Assembly (NCBI GenBank): GCA_905221605.1
Contig: CAJNDS010002188.1
Span: 124,001 to 188,000, forward strand
Length of the DNA stretch: 64,000 nucleotides
Source: Symbiodinium natans
Lineage: Eukaryota; Sar; Dinophyceae; Suessiales; Symbiodiniaceae
Direction of reading: 5' to 3'
In this document: positions 1 to 11,121 of the stretch, one piece after another
Layout: each line of letters opens with the position of its first letter
Position numbering within the stretch: position 1 is the first letter of the stretch
Program-made: the position numbers and the translations under genes
Notes under the pieces: generated by a model
The model's database searches: none
What the model was told of the DNA's origin: nothing
The model's input: the letters and a program-made list of their open reading frames with translations, nothing else

Positions 1-640
1 TTCGACTTCTGGATCGATTCTGCTCTACGACGTTGCCTCTCTTTTGGGCTGGGACTGCATACGACTGCATCCTCTTCGTATTCACCATGGATGTCCATGG
101 TATCGGAACCGATCACGCTCAGGAAGGGGTCTTCAAGTGTCGATGTCGATGCACTCGCCCTGTCTCTCTTGACAGTGCACGGTGTCGGGCCGAAGCGTTC
201 GCTGTGCCGTATGCGAAACCATGGTCGCCAAGTGGTGCTGTGAGCGACCAGCATCTTCACAACTCCGGGTGGCCAGAATGATCTCGAGAGCAGCCCTATC
301 TGAAGTAGCCAACAGAGGATGGCATCAACGACTCGGGATCCATGCCTCACACAAGTCCGACTACAAATCTTGGCAGAAACATGCAACAAGCATGATGGTA
401 GAAGCATGCCAGAATCATGGCGGACTCGTGTTAGCAGCACATGCTGGCATCACTGCTGAGCATCACACGAATGGGCGGTCCTCGAGTCCCCAGTCGCAGG
501 TATGCTTCTTGAAAGTAGAGGTCCTGACTCCCAGCCCGAGACGTTGTGAGACTTCAAGTGACCGGCACAGAAACGGGCCTTGACTTCCGACGTGGCAGGA
601 CCTCGAGCTAACTCGAACCAATGATGCCTGAAGGCCTTCT
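1..640. other. No recognised gene; possible 3' part of the uL1 gene
   Basis: Short open frames occur on both strands but none matches a family I recognise. The minus frame downstream of the last uL1-like exon stays open to about 490, so a terminal exon or 3' untranslated region of uL1 may lie here. I could not find the serine-rich block that normally closes uL1. Confidence 0.3.
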
Positions 641-644
641 CTCC

Positions 645-2223
645 CTCACAAGGCCGCGGCCTTTGCCCTTGATCAGTGGGGTGCCAGGAGGCTTCCGCAT
701 CGCATCAGTTTGCTCACCTACCCAACAAAACGGAGAAAGTTCGGTTTTCTGAACAGTTACAACATGGTGATTACAAAGCGCTTACAAGGCACTTACGAGA
801 TGCCGCACGCCTGCAGCCGCCGACCGGGGCCTGGCCCTCAGCAGGGTCTGCACCTTTGCTGAACTCTAAATCTAAACGAGGGAGCTCTCTCGCGCATGGT
901 GTTTGATTGCTTTTGCGCACTTTTGGCAGCGGCGGCACCAGAAATTTCAGGTTCTCCAAGATTTTTGCATCTGAGAAGTTGGTGTCGGCAATCGTCGCCT
1001 CACGACTGGAACGCCCGAAGATAGGACGAGAGCACATTCACTTTGACTGGCGGTGCACCGACGTGGCGCCTTCACCTCGCCCTCTCCTTCTGCACGGTAC
1101 TCCAACAGCGTCCCACCTTTCGCCTGCACAGAGACAGGGCGTGGCAGGGCAAATTCCTCGGCGTTTTCGGCTTTAAAACTAAGATCTCCGGTCAAGAGAT
1201 TTCGAAAGCACACTACGAATCAGCTGCATCGAACGCTTAACGCCTCCTTGATGGCAGCTTTCAGGTTAGTGACAACCGTGCCGCTCTTCGGATTGGGAAT
1301 CAGCTTCCTGAACAAGACAACTCGGGATGCAACAAGAGCAAAGACAGGGAGCGAGACAGCGACACAAGAACAGAGTTGAAGAAACGGAACAAAAGAAGAT
1401 GCAAGATTCCTTCGATGCTGTATCTCACCCTCGGCAGCGAGCCGGGCCTTGGCCCCAGGATCTTTGCCACTTTGAGGACTTGCGGCCTGGAAGCAACGAG
1501 AGACATGAGAGGGGAGAAGAAAAGTCAACGGAGAGCAGAGCCAGGAAAAAGCAAGGGAATGGCGAGCGAAAGACACGGAGAACGAGAAGGGAGGTAAAAA
1601 GAACCCAAAAATGACGAGAGAGAGAGAGAGAGACATGCTCGCGTGGATCATGCGCTTCAGCGCCGCACATAATGCTTGGCGTTGCCAAACAGCGATCAAA
1701 ACCAAGCCAACCTGCGCTGTGTTGCAACAGTTTGCTTGCAACTTTCCAGTTCTCTCCTCCATCTCACACCCGAGTCGTGCCTTGATTTATTCTTCTGATC
1801 GGCTCGGAGATACCTCTGACAGGCCACATCGAACGTTGCTCTGGTTTCAAACGTGCTGAGTGGGTTAGCTAGTTATGCTAGTTGCGTTTCGCGTGTGGCC
1901 ATGCCATGGGCGCATTTACGGACAAAAAGACTTCAAATCGCCACATATCGAGACTTGCGAACAACCGCGTCTTCCAATGCCGGGATAAAACATCACAAAA
2001 CAAGATAAAAGCCAATCCATGAAAAACATGGTCGCCGCCCTACGACTTTATCAGGCGGCCTGCGAAGTCCGCCCCAGCTGCCAGCATTTCCTGTCACGTG
2101 CATGATTGTGAATCTCGGACTGCCCCAACTGACCGATTGATGCCCACACGTCCTCGACTTCGTCGTCTGGACAGAATGCCAAGACTTTCACATCACGGCT
2201 CAGGCCATGTGGTCTTGGTATTC
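645..2223 (-). CDS. Bacterial-type ribosomal protein uL1 (organellar), multi-exon, partial
   Basis: Large-subunit ribosomal protein L1 of the bacterial type, so probably a nuclear gene for a mitochondrial or plastid ribosome; uL1 binds 23S rRNA in the L1 stalk. Exons read in order: about 2223-2153 (PHGLSRDVKVLAF, the LP-x-G segment), 1486-1448 (QVLKVAKILGP), 1307-1244 (KLIPNPKSGTVV, the family signature), 1123-1076 (GGTLLEYRAEGEGE), 998-939 (FSDAKILENLKFL) and about 722-645 (KPPGTPLIKGKG). Joining 1448 to 1307 gives LGPRKLIPNPK, and frame is kept at each resolved junction. Donors at 1447 and 1243 are GC, those at 1075 and 938 GT; the one at 2152 may be GA. Introns at 1447 and 1243 carry AGG/AGGCG repeats at both ends. 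The N-terminal domain and C-terminus are only partly found, and the gap between 2153 and 1486 must hold further coding sequence. Family assignment is firm; target organelle is inferred. Confidence 0.78.
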
Positions 2224-2389
2224 AAGCAGTTGGGGAGATGTCATCAACAGGCATCAACAGGATATCTAGGTGTCAAGGTCCGAACAAATGGCATGTACCG
2301 CGCACACTTTCGCCTTGCACAAGGCTGCTTCAGGACTTGTCCGATGAATACGAAACGCAAACATAACATGCCAGAGAGGCGAGTCAAAT

Positions 2390-2560
2390 CAACTTGCAGC
2401 CTCCCGGGGACGCTGGGACGATCTTTACTTCAACATGAGACCTCAAATTACTGCCAGCCTTGTCCAAAACGTCACTAGTGAGTCCTCCTCTGGGAATACA
2501 TCGAACGCCCGCATCAGGCGAGTTGCCTCTCTAAATTGCTCCAATGCGCTCGCAAAATCT
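2390..2560 (-). CDS. Candidate upstream exon(s), possibly uL1 N-terminal domain
   Basis: Two short open minus-strand stretches look coding: ALEQFREATRLMRAFDV (about 2545-2475) after a possible acceptor CCAG, and KAGSNLRSHVEVKI (about 2465-2410). They precede the LP-x-G exon of uL1 in the correct order. The first loosely resembles the helix of uL1 domain I, which ends in an FDE-type motif. The match is weak, and they may be chance or belong to another gene. Confidence 0.3.
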
Positions 2561-2814
2561 GGAATGCGAAGCACACGTGCCTGAAACGGACTGGTTCCAA
2601 CCTGAGGGAGAGTCAGACCACGATGCAGGTGGCAAGAACTGAGAGAAATTCCTGGACAGCCGACACCCCGGAGATTCAGGCGTGAGTGTTAAGAAACAGC
2701 AAGAAGAAACCGCCAATAATGAAAAACGGAAACAGTGTGGTTACCTTCGCAGATCCGAAAACTGGGTCCATGAATCATATAGACTGCCCGCCGAGGGAGT
2801 GGGTGAGTGAGTGA

Positions 2815-2816
2815 GT

Positions 2817-2913
<97 letters not shown>

Positions 2914-2936
2914 AGAGAGAGATTGAGATGGAGATT

Positions 2937-2980
<44 letters not shown>

Positions 2981-3044
2981 AGCTAGAGATTGAGAGAGAG
3001 AGAGAGGAGAGAGAGGAGAGAGAGGAGAGAGAGAGAGAGAGGAC

Positions 3045-3075
<31 letters not shown>

Positions 3076-3076
3076 G
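2815..3076. repeat. (GA)n microsatellite
   Basis: About 260 bases of almost pure GA dinucleotides with occasional GATTGA, GGA and GATG variants, preceded by GAGT tetramers. It generates artefactual Arg/Glu and Leu/Ser open frames on the two strands. Smaller GA tracts are at 1613-1632, 3701-3733 and 4219-4238. Confidence 0.97.
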
Positions 3077-3701
3077 CGTCGACCGAGACGTGTGGCCGCC
3101 CGAAGACACTCGCCTGGCCTAACAGCCTAACAAAATGGCGACACCCCGGCCCGAAAGCTTAAAGTAGCAGCCACACCAGCGAAACGACAAGCAACAACAG
3201 CCAACCACGCAACCACAACGCGAAGACGAACGAAAAGTCCCCGATCAAGCAAGCGGGCATGCTCGCTTCCGAACAAAGCAGCCACTAGGAATGCCTGGCA
3301 CGCGCTTCTCCACAGATCCCTCTGCAACATATTCGGTGCCCAACTCGGGCTCATCGGGCTGTGCGTCACTGGCCAGACGTGAGGCCCACATCTTCCACCA
3401 GGTGCAAAGTCCGCGATGAGAGGCTGGCCGCCGTGGGGCCGCCAACGACACCTCCTTGGGCTGTCCACACCCGGCCGGGTCTGGGCCCGAATCGAAGACG
3501 GCCGCAAGTTGGTCAGTTGCCCTCCAGCAGGACCACCAACTGTGAGGGCGACGTGCTTGGCAAGGGACCCATCAACACCCTGGAGGCTCCACCTGCTACG
3601 GATGAAGTGGAAGGCGAGGAAGAGCTCGCCGCGCCCACAGGTGCCATCGCAAGATGCAGGCACAGACTCAATCCAAATGTCGACGACATGACCCGCGAAA
3701 G

Positions 3702-3736
<35 letters not shown>

Positions 3737-3990
3737 CGGCCATGCGTTTCAAGTGAGCGGACCGCCTTAGGCCTGAAAAACCTGCGGGGTGTGGACGTTC
3801 TGCGCGTGCTCATGAGCACACAAGGGTGCTCCTCAACAACGCCACAGCGATGGGATGCGATGCGGAACAAGCATACCCTTCCATGTCGGTGGGTTGTGTT
3901 CGTGACACTTCGTGGCTGAATAATCACAATCTGAAACAGCACGGAGTAGCTGACTCGCAAGAAGCCGCAACCGTGCTGCAACCGTGATGT
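3077..3990. other. No recognised gene
   Basis: GC-rich sequence with long overlapping open frames on both strands. The minus frames are interrupted by GA-microsatellite translation. No family motif was recognised. Confidence 0.3.
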
Positions 3991-3999
3991 AAGTGCAGA

Positions 4000-4200
4000 C
4001 GAGGCCAGCACCCGAATCTCGGTCGCCTTGCGTACAGTGATCCCTTCTGTCGCAGCCTCCTGCTCCGCTGCGGCCTTGCCAAACATGTTGGGTGGCCGTT
4101 GTTGCCAAACCTCCGAAGATTTCACAGATTTCAAGGGCCTTGGCTTCTTCTGCCTCCTTTTGCCGGATCTCACGCAAGCGATTTGAACGATACCTGCATA
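4000..4200 (-). CDS. Candidate exon(s) of unknown minus-strand gene
   Basis: Two overlapping minus-strand readings have strong coding character. One (about 4200-4120) reads NRLREIRQKEAEEAKALE, a charged helical or coiled-coil segment. The other (about 4118-4000) reads VWQQRPPNMFGKAAAEQEAA and continues to VRKATEIRVLAS. They are in different frames and probably joined by a splice near 4115. A GAAATC repeat there makes the junction ambiguous. They could be the N-terminal extension of the uL1 gene or a separate gene; no family is recognised. Confidence 0.45.
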
Positions 4201-5234
4201 AGACTTGAAAATACGGAGCACAGAGAGAGAGAGAGAGATAGAGTGGTGGCGAAAAACGCAAAACCCTAAGCGCACATGGAGTGGAAGGGCTTCCATTTTT
4301 TGGTCCGCACCTCTGTGGGTTCACTGGACGAGCAAAGAGGAGCGCTGCATGCTACATGCTGCTACATTCCGCTACTGGGTCCTGCAGTGTTCACTGGCAA
4401 GGCTAAGGCGGATCCAACAGCAATAGAAGGCAGCCCTCCCAGGCTCGGCCTCGAATTCGCACCAAAGCGACTTGTAGAGATGTTAAAGGGCTGGCCAGGG
4501 CTCCGGACGACCAAGGACTGATGAAAGATACCCTCACAAACTGCTGCAAGCACTTCATAGCGACCTCTCCCAGGCATTCAGCTTGGCATATCATGTGCAC
4601 GAGGATGTGCGAGGTCATGCTTCTATTCGGCCTGAAGCAGCAGCGCAAACGCACGGGGTGGAGCTTGCACCAATTGATAGAGCATTGACACGGGCCAAAT
4701 ATCCACACATCAGTTCGGCTTCGGTTGACGATGGCGCTTTCTACAACTCACTCCACTTTGGCGCAGACTGCCATTTAACAGAATCTGACCTAAATCTGGA
4801 CAAGGCCAAACATCACTTTTCGACTGCTTCACTCTGCTTGGCAGATGGAGGGTTCTCCGATCCACAACAGGGTTAGGCGTTGATCCGAGCTCTTTGGCCG
4901 TCGAGCAACTCGGAAACAGAAAGAACGAAACTTTTGCTCTAGCACATTGTTGCATCAGACACTCAGACAAGCCGAAAGCCCAGTCGCGATCCCTTGTCTA
5001 AACTTTAAACATCTCATTGGCTGCTGTTGACGATTCGACTTGTTGCAAGGATCGAAGGATCAACGCCCGTATTCTGACGGACTGCAGGGACATGAGGTTG
5101 CATGTGCCCACTGGACATTATCAGAGTGCTTGGTCGCACTTCGTCTGGAGATCCCATTTTTTTTCAACCTGTGGTGGAGCTTTTGAGGGAAAGGCTGCAC
5201 TGCAAGTTTCAGGAACTCCCGCTCATTGGTGTGC

Positions 5235-5633
5235 GAAGCCTGGACACTTCTTGCAGCACCTGGGCACCAAATCAAGCAGGCATCCTGTCCTTGCCGTGCC
5301 TCCAAGAAGATGCAGAAAGCTCTGTAGATATGTGGCCAAGTACGGAGCTGCGTTCTGAATCTCTTGCCGGAGTACCGCCGACCTGCGGAGGATGCTGCAT
5401 CTTCGCAGCAGCGCTCGACTGTGTTCATAGTCTTGGTCCTTGGCTGACCAGAGACTCGTGAGAGCCTCGACCTGCTCCCCGCGGAGCGTGGGAAAGATGT
5501 CAAAGATCTCGTGGATGCGTGTGAGGCACCGGTCGCCTCCGCATGGGCAACGTTTTCTGGCGTCTTGCACAAGACCCTTCGCTAGCTTTTCTCGTACATT
5601 ACTGCCTGCTTGTGATTCGTACATGCTAAACAT
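5235..5633 (-). CDS. Candidate exon(s), unknown protein
   Basis: A continuous minus-strand frame with protein-like composition: NVREKLAKGLVQDARKR, then IHEIFDIFPTLRGEQVEAL and a charged stretch ending RRSAVLRQEIQ. No stop occurs for about 400 bases. The composition (helical, charged, few low-complexity runs) contrasts with neighbouring frames. Micro-introns may be hidden inside, for instance at the Cys-rich stretch near 5545. No family is recognised. Confidence 0.42.
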
Positions 5634-6074
5634 CTGGAATTACCAAGTGCTCCACCGGAGGCAGGGGTGATCGGAAACTGGCCTGGCCGGAGACGGCAAT
5701 AGCAGCGAGATCCACACGGCATCTCATGCTGTGGTGCCTGCGATCCTCGCGAGGGTGGCAGAGTGGAAACTGAAGCAGCGTCGTCCGCAGCTGGCTGTTC
5801 CCTGGGTGTGGCGAGACGTGCGCTGTACAATTTGTGGGATCCTTTGTGACCTCGCTGTTTCTGCTGCTCAGATGCTCTTTGGTGACGCTGACAGTCACGC
5901 ATCCAGTAGGTGTGTGTCTGTGTGTGTGTGCAATGAGAAATTGTCGAAAAAACTGCACGAAGAGTCAGTTCCGGACGCACGCTTGTCAGCGGTCCCACCG
6001 ATGGTGTCGTGGCAGAAGTTGCCAGGCCCTTGGCCGAGTCCTCGTGCACACGTACGGAATCATGCACCCTAAGG

Positions 6075-6114
<40 letters not shown>

Positions 6115-6290
6115 AACAGTGTAAGCACAACCTGAGTCCAACCCGGGTTGAGGGGTGAGTGGAGAACTAAAGCTGGTCCCTTCTGACACCTATGGACGGG
6201 CCTAAGCTGGCCTTCAACATCACTAAGGGCCGCGGGCCTGCAGCGCCCACCAGCGAGGGTGCGAATGTAGAGAACACGCGCTCCGGCGGC
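5634..6290. other. No recognised gene; contains (GT)n tract
   Basis: Mixed sequence with a short GT-rich stretch at about 5910-5931 and a longer one at 6077-6114. Open frames on both strands are interrupted by the microsatellite translation. No motif is seen. Confidence 0.3.
6077..6114. repeat. (GT)n microsatellite
   Basis: About 19 uninterrupted GT units. Confidence 0.97.
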
Positions 6291-6299
6291 TTCACGACT

Positions 6300-6832
6300 G
6301 GCGATGCACAAGGACAACCGCTGCAGTGGCAGGCCAAGTATACTTCTGAGTCTCTAGTCTTGCTGCGAATTTGGAAGACAGGGTCCTGGAGGCAGTGTCT
6401 TCATCCATGCTGGCTTGTTGTAGGGTGGTGGGATGGTGGACTTCCACGAATGGGAGCGGAACGTCTCCTGCAAGCGGCTTGCAAATGTCAGGCTCGCTCA
6501 GAATCACTCTGCACTATTGCACAGAAAAACACATCATGACACAATACACATGCCCAGCTCCGACATTTTCTCGAGCGTTGTTCCTTGCTTAAGTACAGTT
6601 GGCACTGCTTGCCCATTTCTGGTGCTGAGCCGGAGCATGCCAGGCCAAGACCGCGGCCATAGTAGTGGGCTAAAGCCTCTGCTTCAGCCTGCGCGGGCAG
6701 GGAAACTTTCACAAAAATGCGAACAGAACAAAACTGGGCTGCGGCAACACGGACAAACTGTGCCTTCTGCTCTTTCAAGATTTGTTCCTGTCTTTGGGCT
6801 GCCATTGGATGTGCTGTTGAACCTGATGACAA
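6300..6832 (-). CDS. Candidate exons, unknown protein
   Basis: Minus-strand frames with coding-like content: AAQRQEQILKEQKAQFVRVA (about 6810-6750), then SLPAQAEAEALAHYYGRG (about 6700-6645), and further on LPFVEVHHPTTLQQASMDED (about 6460-6400) ending in TLSSKFAARLE. The first piece resembles a basic amphipathic helix but has no clear IQ motif. The three pieces could belong to one multi-exon gene in the same direction as its neighbours. Function unknown. Confidence 0.38.
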
Positions 6833-7199
6833 AGCTTTTCAAAGATCCGGCTATCGTAGTGCGGCAATGGTCACTTACTGCGTTTCAGGGGCGGGCCCAT
6901 ATCTACACCTGAGTGCGTCAGCTGCGCCAAAGTCACAGAAGACAGGAGGTATGGGGCCGCGACGGGTCCTGATCATGCTGCTGGACCCGGATGAAAGTTG
7001 GCGGATCTGACTACAAGCACTCTCCAGTGCGCTGGGTTGAGGCTGACTGAGCCAATGCCTGAGAAGATCGCGTGCTCTCATTGCTCTGCGGTCGCATGAC
7101 GAGACTCCATAAACTTCTTTCATGCGCAACATGCAGCGCCTACAATCTCGTGTAAACGCATCAAAAGGCGGAACTCTGAAAGATGTCACTCCAATGTGC

Positions 7200-8090
7200 C
7201 AGCTGCATGCACCATTTCAGAGATTCTCTGAACTCAACTGCTTAGTCACCAAGCAGCTCTTGAGGTGAAACAGTACAGCAAGTCAGCAAGCCCGCTTCCG
7301 TGCAGGAACCAGAGCACTAGCACGATCCGGAAAGAGACTGTGCTGGCTTCTGCAGCACAAGCACGACTCTGCTCGCAGTCTGCAGGCAAAGCTATCCTTT
7401 GTCGACCCGTTGCCTAAACCGCCTAAACCCACTGCCTACCTATTTTCTAGCCTGCCGGAGCTGGGTTGAGCAGCCAGGCTTCTGCCACCTGCCGGACCCA
7501 GCTTGCGTGACAAGACAAACAACAATCCGCCGACCCCCCCGGGGAGGGAGGCGTCAGTGAAGAACCGGGTGTGTGCAAACCCTTCCCCAAACACATCCCT
7601 TCTACTGGCCTTCGGACAATATTACTTGGACACATCTACTTCTGCTCCCAGTTGTTGGCCTTCGGACAATATCCGCCGAGGCCTCGGGCCGAAGGTGTAT
7701 AGGTTGTGAGAACAGGCACCCCCCTCCAAATCCTCCACACCCAACCGTCGGCCCCTTTTTTTTGCCTCAAATGGCTACCCCCCCTTGGCAACCGGGATCT
7801 GCACCCCCCCTCCCAGCTGCCAGGTTTGCTGCCTTTCTCTCGGTTACTTTTCCACCCACTTAGCTGGAGTGTGTAGTGCTGCAGTGCATGCCCAAATCCA
7901 TCAAACACACGTTTTATGCCCAAATCCCTCAGACATACGTTTTAGATTTTGAATTCGGTGTTTGGGCCTCGGCTGCAAGGACTCTGCGCTCGCAAAAACG
8001 TTAAAATGCCAGCAGTCCTGATTTCAGCCTTCCCGCCTTGCGAGCCGGTGGGGGGTCGAATCGGGCAGCGCGAGGTCCCCAAAGGACCGA
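7200..8090. other. No recognised gene
   Basis: C-rich runs near 7530, 7720 and 7800 and a repeated CCTTCGGACAATAT motif (about 7612 and 7661). Nothing recognisable as coding or as an RNA gene. Confidence 0.35.
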
Positions 8091-8094
8091 GCAT

Positions 8095-8345
8095 TGGCGG
8101 ACCTTTTAACCCGGGTCGTCCCGGGAATAGCCTTGCTGGCCTCTGGCCTTCTGCGAAGCAGAATTAGGCCGGACGCCAGTGCCGCCGACCCCCGCGTGCC
8201 GCCGGTGAACGGAGGCCCCCAGAGGGCGCGCATCATGAGCATCAGCGGGTCCAGGCCGGGACCCCCAGGCGCGCATCAGGAGCATCAGCGGCTCCCGGGG
8301 CGGGACCCGGGGGCGCATCAGGAGCATGATGCCCCCCTAAGGGCG
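8095..8345. repeat. Dispersed GC-rich repeat, copy 1
   Basis: A block centred on 8152-8211 recurs at 10181-10241 with only a few mismatches. In both places it is followed by GCATCATGAGCATCAGCGG. That 19-mer and shortened variants recur several times (about 8231, 8274, 8317, 8811, 10307, 10331, 10371). The layout suggests a dispersed repeat or a small non-autonomous element. Ends and target duplications could not be fixed. Confidence 0.8.
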
Positions 8346-8389
8346 GGCATAAGCGACGTGTCTCAGGTCGGGGCTAGGAAAAAGGGAGT

Positions 8390-9040
8390 TTAGGGGCCTT
8401 ATAAAGTGCTTAGAAACTTTAAGGGAGTCTAGGAGCCTCAAACGAGTTTAGGGGCCTGAAAATGCTTAGATGGTCCAGGGCGGAGCCCGCGTCGCACTAA
8501 AGCGCTAGCTTTAAGGGGCTAGCGCTCGTGACGCCGACCCCACCCCAAATTCCTTGAAATTCACGCGGGCCCTTCGGGAGGCCTCCAAAACGGCATCCAA
8601 GGGGATGCAACCGCCTGTTGCGAAAAGCACGAAAACCTCGCGAAAACAATGGTTTTTAACGAAAAACCAAGGCCCCCAAACACCCGCAGCACCCCATTAA
8701 ACCCTACGGGCGCGCATCATCGACCCTAGCTTTTCACATCGGGCGGGCACCAAGCCTAAACCATGTTTTTCAAGGTTTGGGGGGGGTACCGGAAGCCCAA
8801 AACCAGGGGAGCATCATGAGCATCAGCAGCCCTGGCCCGCGGCCCCAAGGCAGTAAAAAAACGCGGAAAAACGCTGAAATCGCTGTAAATGCTGTGTGTT
8901 TTTTATGAGGTTTTTCACCCCGACTGCCCTTACGGGCAGTCGGGGTCTTGCTTCCAGGTGTTTCGTGGAGGCTTTTCGAAGGCAAAGCACGTGTTTGGGA
9001 TGTTTTGAGGGCTCCCAAACCAACCCCGCTGATTCTCCTG
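8390..9040. other. No recognised gene; GC-rich repeat neighbourhood
   Basis: Contains runs of GTTTAGGGGCCT-like sequence near 8390-8460 and a further GCATCATGAGCATCAGC copy at about 8811. No coding motif was recognised. Confidence 0.35.
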
Positions 9041-9046
9041 ATGCGG

Positions 9047-9074
9047 GTGCGCGCGCGCGCGCGCGCGCGCGCGG
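9047..9074. repeat. (GC)n tract
   Basis: About 14 alternating GC units, a potential Z-DNA-forming tract, directly before the GA-rich block. Confidence 0.95.
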
Positions 9075-9084
9075 GGGGCAAAGT

Positions 9085-9571
9085 CAAGAGAAAGAGAGAA
9101 GAGAGAAGAAGACGAAGAGAGAAAGAGAAAAAGAGACAAAGGTGAACGAAGAAGAGAGGTGAACGAGCAAGAGAAAGTGAGAAGATAGAGAGGGAGAGAG
9201 ATATAAACAAAGAAGAGAGAGAGAGAGAGGAAGACCAACAGCAACCGAAGGAAAAGAAAAAAGATAAAGGTCAAGGAGAAAGAAAAAGGTGAGTGGGAAG
9301 AGAAAATGAGCAACAGCAAGAGAAAGGAAAAACAAAAAAAAACGAAAGGTGAGGGAGAAGGAGAAAGAGAAAGAGAAAGAGAAAGAGAAAGAGACAGAGA
9401 CAGAGAAAAAGAAAGAGAAAGAGCAAGAGAAACAGGAAAGACGAAAGAGGAAAGGAAAGAGAATCAAAAACAAAGAAAAGAGAGAGAGAGAGAGGAAGAC
9501 CAACAGCAACAGAAAGAAAAGAAAAAAGATAAAGGTGAAGGAGCAAGAAAAAGGTGAGCGGGAAGAGAACA

Positions 9572-9609
<38 letters not shown>

Positions 9610-10035
9610 CAAAAGAAACCGAGAAAGACCAACAGCAAGAGAAAGCAAAAAAGAAAGACAGGTGAGGGAGAAAGAGAAAGAGAAAGAGAAAGAGAAAGAG
9701 AAAGAGAAAGAGAAAGAGAAAGAGAAAGAGAAAGAGAAAGAGAAGGAGAAGAGAAAGAGAAAGAGAAAGAGAAAGAGAAAGAGAAAGAGAAAGAGAAAGA
9801 GAAAGAGAAAGAGAAAGAGAAAGAGAAAGAGAAAGAGAAAGAGAAAGAGAAAATAGAAGAAGGAAGCGCAGGAGAAGTGAGAGGAGAACGAGAATGACAG
9901 AGAAAAAGAAAATCAGGCAAGTAGAGAGAGGAAGAAACAAAGACAGAAAAAGACCACGCGAGAGAGCGAGAGAGAGAGAGAGAAAGGAGAGCGACAAAGA
10001 TGAAGGACAAAGATAAAGTGAAAGAGAAGACAGCA
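9085..10035. repeat. GA-rich satellite including (GAGAAA)n
   Basis: Nearly 1 kb of purines on the plus strand. It includes repeated units of about 200 bases carrying GAAGACCAACAGCAAC (about 9228 and 9495) and a near-perfect (GAGAAA)n array at about 9667-9855. All long Glu/Lys/Arg frames (plus) and Ser/Leu/Phe frames (minus) here are translations of the repeat, not genes. The strand asymmetry makes it a triplex-prone mirror-repeat candidate. Confidence 0.96.
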
Positions 10036-10109
10036 CCAAGGTTCAAGGTTTTGTGTTTTGGGGGGCGGGGGGGCCGGCCCGTGCCGCTAAGCCTGAAATC
10101 GGGGAGCGC

Positions 10110-10400
10110 CATGGCCCTTGTGGTCTGGCGCGGACCTGTATTGACACGGGCGACTCCCGTGCTAGTCTTGCGAGCCTTGTGCGAAGCACAATAAGGCCGG
10201 ACGGCAGTGCCGCCGACCCCGCTGTGCCGCCGCTGAACGGCTTTTTTTTGGCGCAAAATGGGATAGTCCCGGACACCCCCCAAAGGTCTCCGAAAGGGTG
10301 GAGCGCATCATGAGCATCAGCGGGTTCCGTTCGGGAGCATCAGCGGCCCGTCCGAGATGCCGGGCGCCACATCATGAGCATCAGCGGCTCCGGCCTTGGA
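10110..10400. repeat. Dispersed GC-rich repeat, copy 2
   Basis: Second copy of the 8.1-8.3 kb repeat, in the same orientation, placed after the GA-rich block. The shared core is 10181-10241, followed by GCATCATGAGCATCAGCGG at about 10307. Confidence 0.8.
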
Positions 10401-11110
10401 CGACATGGCGGCCCACGCGTGCATAAACCTTCCCTTTAGGGCAGTTTTTAGCCTTTGCGTCTTGGGTTTTTTAGGGCATTCGCGTTTCGAGGTCTTTAAG
10501 CTCAAGGCCGATGTAGGGTTGAAAGGTCATGGCGTCATGGCTTTGATACCCCGGCGCCAAACCCGTGCGTTCCGACTATGAAAGCCTACAGATGACCCCG
10601 TCGTGAAAGACCGCGCCAAGCGGGGGCGCGCGCCCCCGCCCGACGCGTGCAACCCCCTGCCCGGTTTGCAGAACAACTCTCCTCGAGCTGCTGCCTGCGC
10701 TGCCCCCCCATGGGCGCAGCCCCTTAAATAGAACGCACCAGCACAAGGCCCTAATTCAAGCATAAGGCTTAAAAGAGACAAGTCCTGTCTTTCAAGCGGC
10801 CAAGATTGCGCCTCTCGCAGAGATGCGCTGGCAGCACCGAGCGCCTCCGAGAGGCTGCCATCGCCTGATGCGCCGCAATGAATGTTCATCAATGTTCATC
10901 AATGTTCTATGACGACGGCCGAAAGCCAAGCATCTCAGGAAAGCACCATCGGCCCCGAAGCGGGGTGCTGCATGCGAGCCTTCCAAGCGGGACACCAAAA
11001 TACACCAAAGCGCTCACGCATACAACTCAGTAGCAAACACCCCTTATCCTCAGAGTCCTCAGACGACGAAACAAGTTCCAACAATCCCCCTGTCTCAGCC
11101 GCCGGCCACG
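10401..11110. other. No recognised gene
   Basis: GC-rich sequence with a 121-codon minus frame (10527-10892) that has no recognisable motif and an unusual Gly/Arg/Ala composition. A short tandem AATGTTCATC occurs three times at about 10878-10907. Confidence 0.3.
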
Positions 11111-11121
11111 CAGAGTTGACA

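Noticed and set aside
2741-3162. Arg/Glu-rich (plus) and Ser/Leu-rich (minus) open frames
   Set aside because: Pure translations of the (GA)n microsatellite.
3127-4296. 389-codon minus ORF
   Set aside because: Mostly read-through of unrelated sequence including CT repeats; only the 4.0-4.2 kb part looks coding and is reported separately.
5060-5572. 170-codon minus ORF overlapping the 5223-5633 frame
   Set aside because: The alternative frame has a less protein-like composition; only one of the two can be the coding frame and the other was preferred.
9084-10283. 399-codon minus ORF and Lys/Glu-rich plus ORFs
   Set aside because: Run through the purine satellite; composition is only that of the repeat.
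8095-10400. CRISPR-like array from the spaced GCATCATGAGCATCAGCG copies
   Set aside because: Spacing is irregular, spacers are themselves repetitive, and the genome is eukaryotic.
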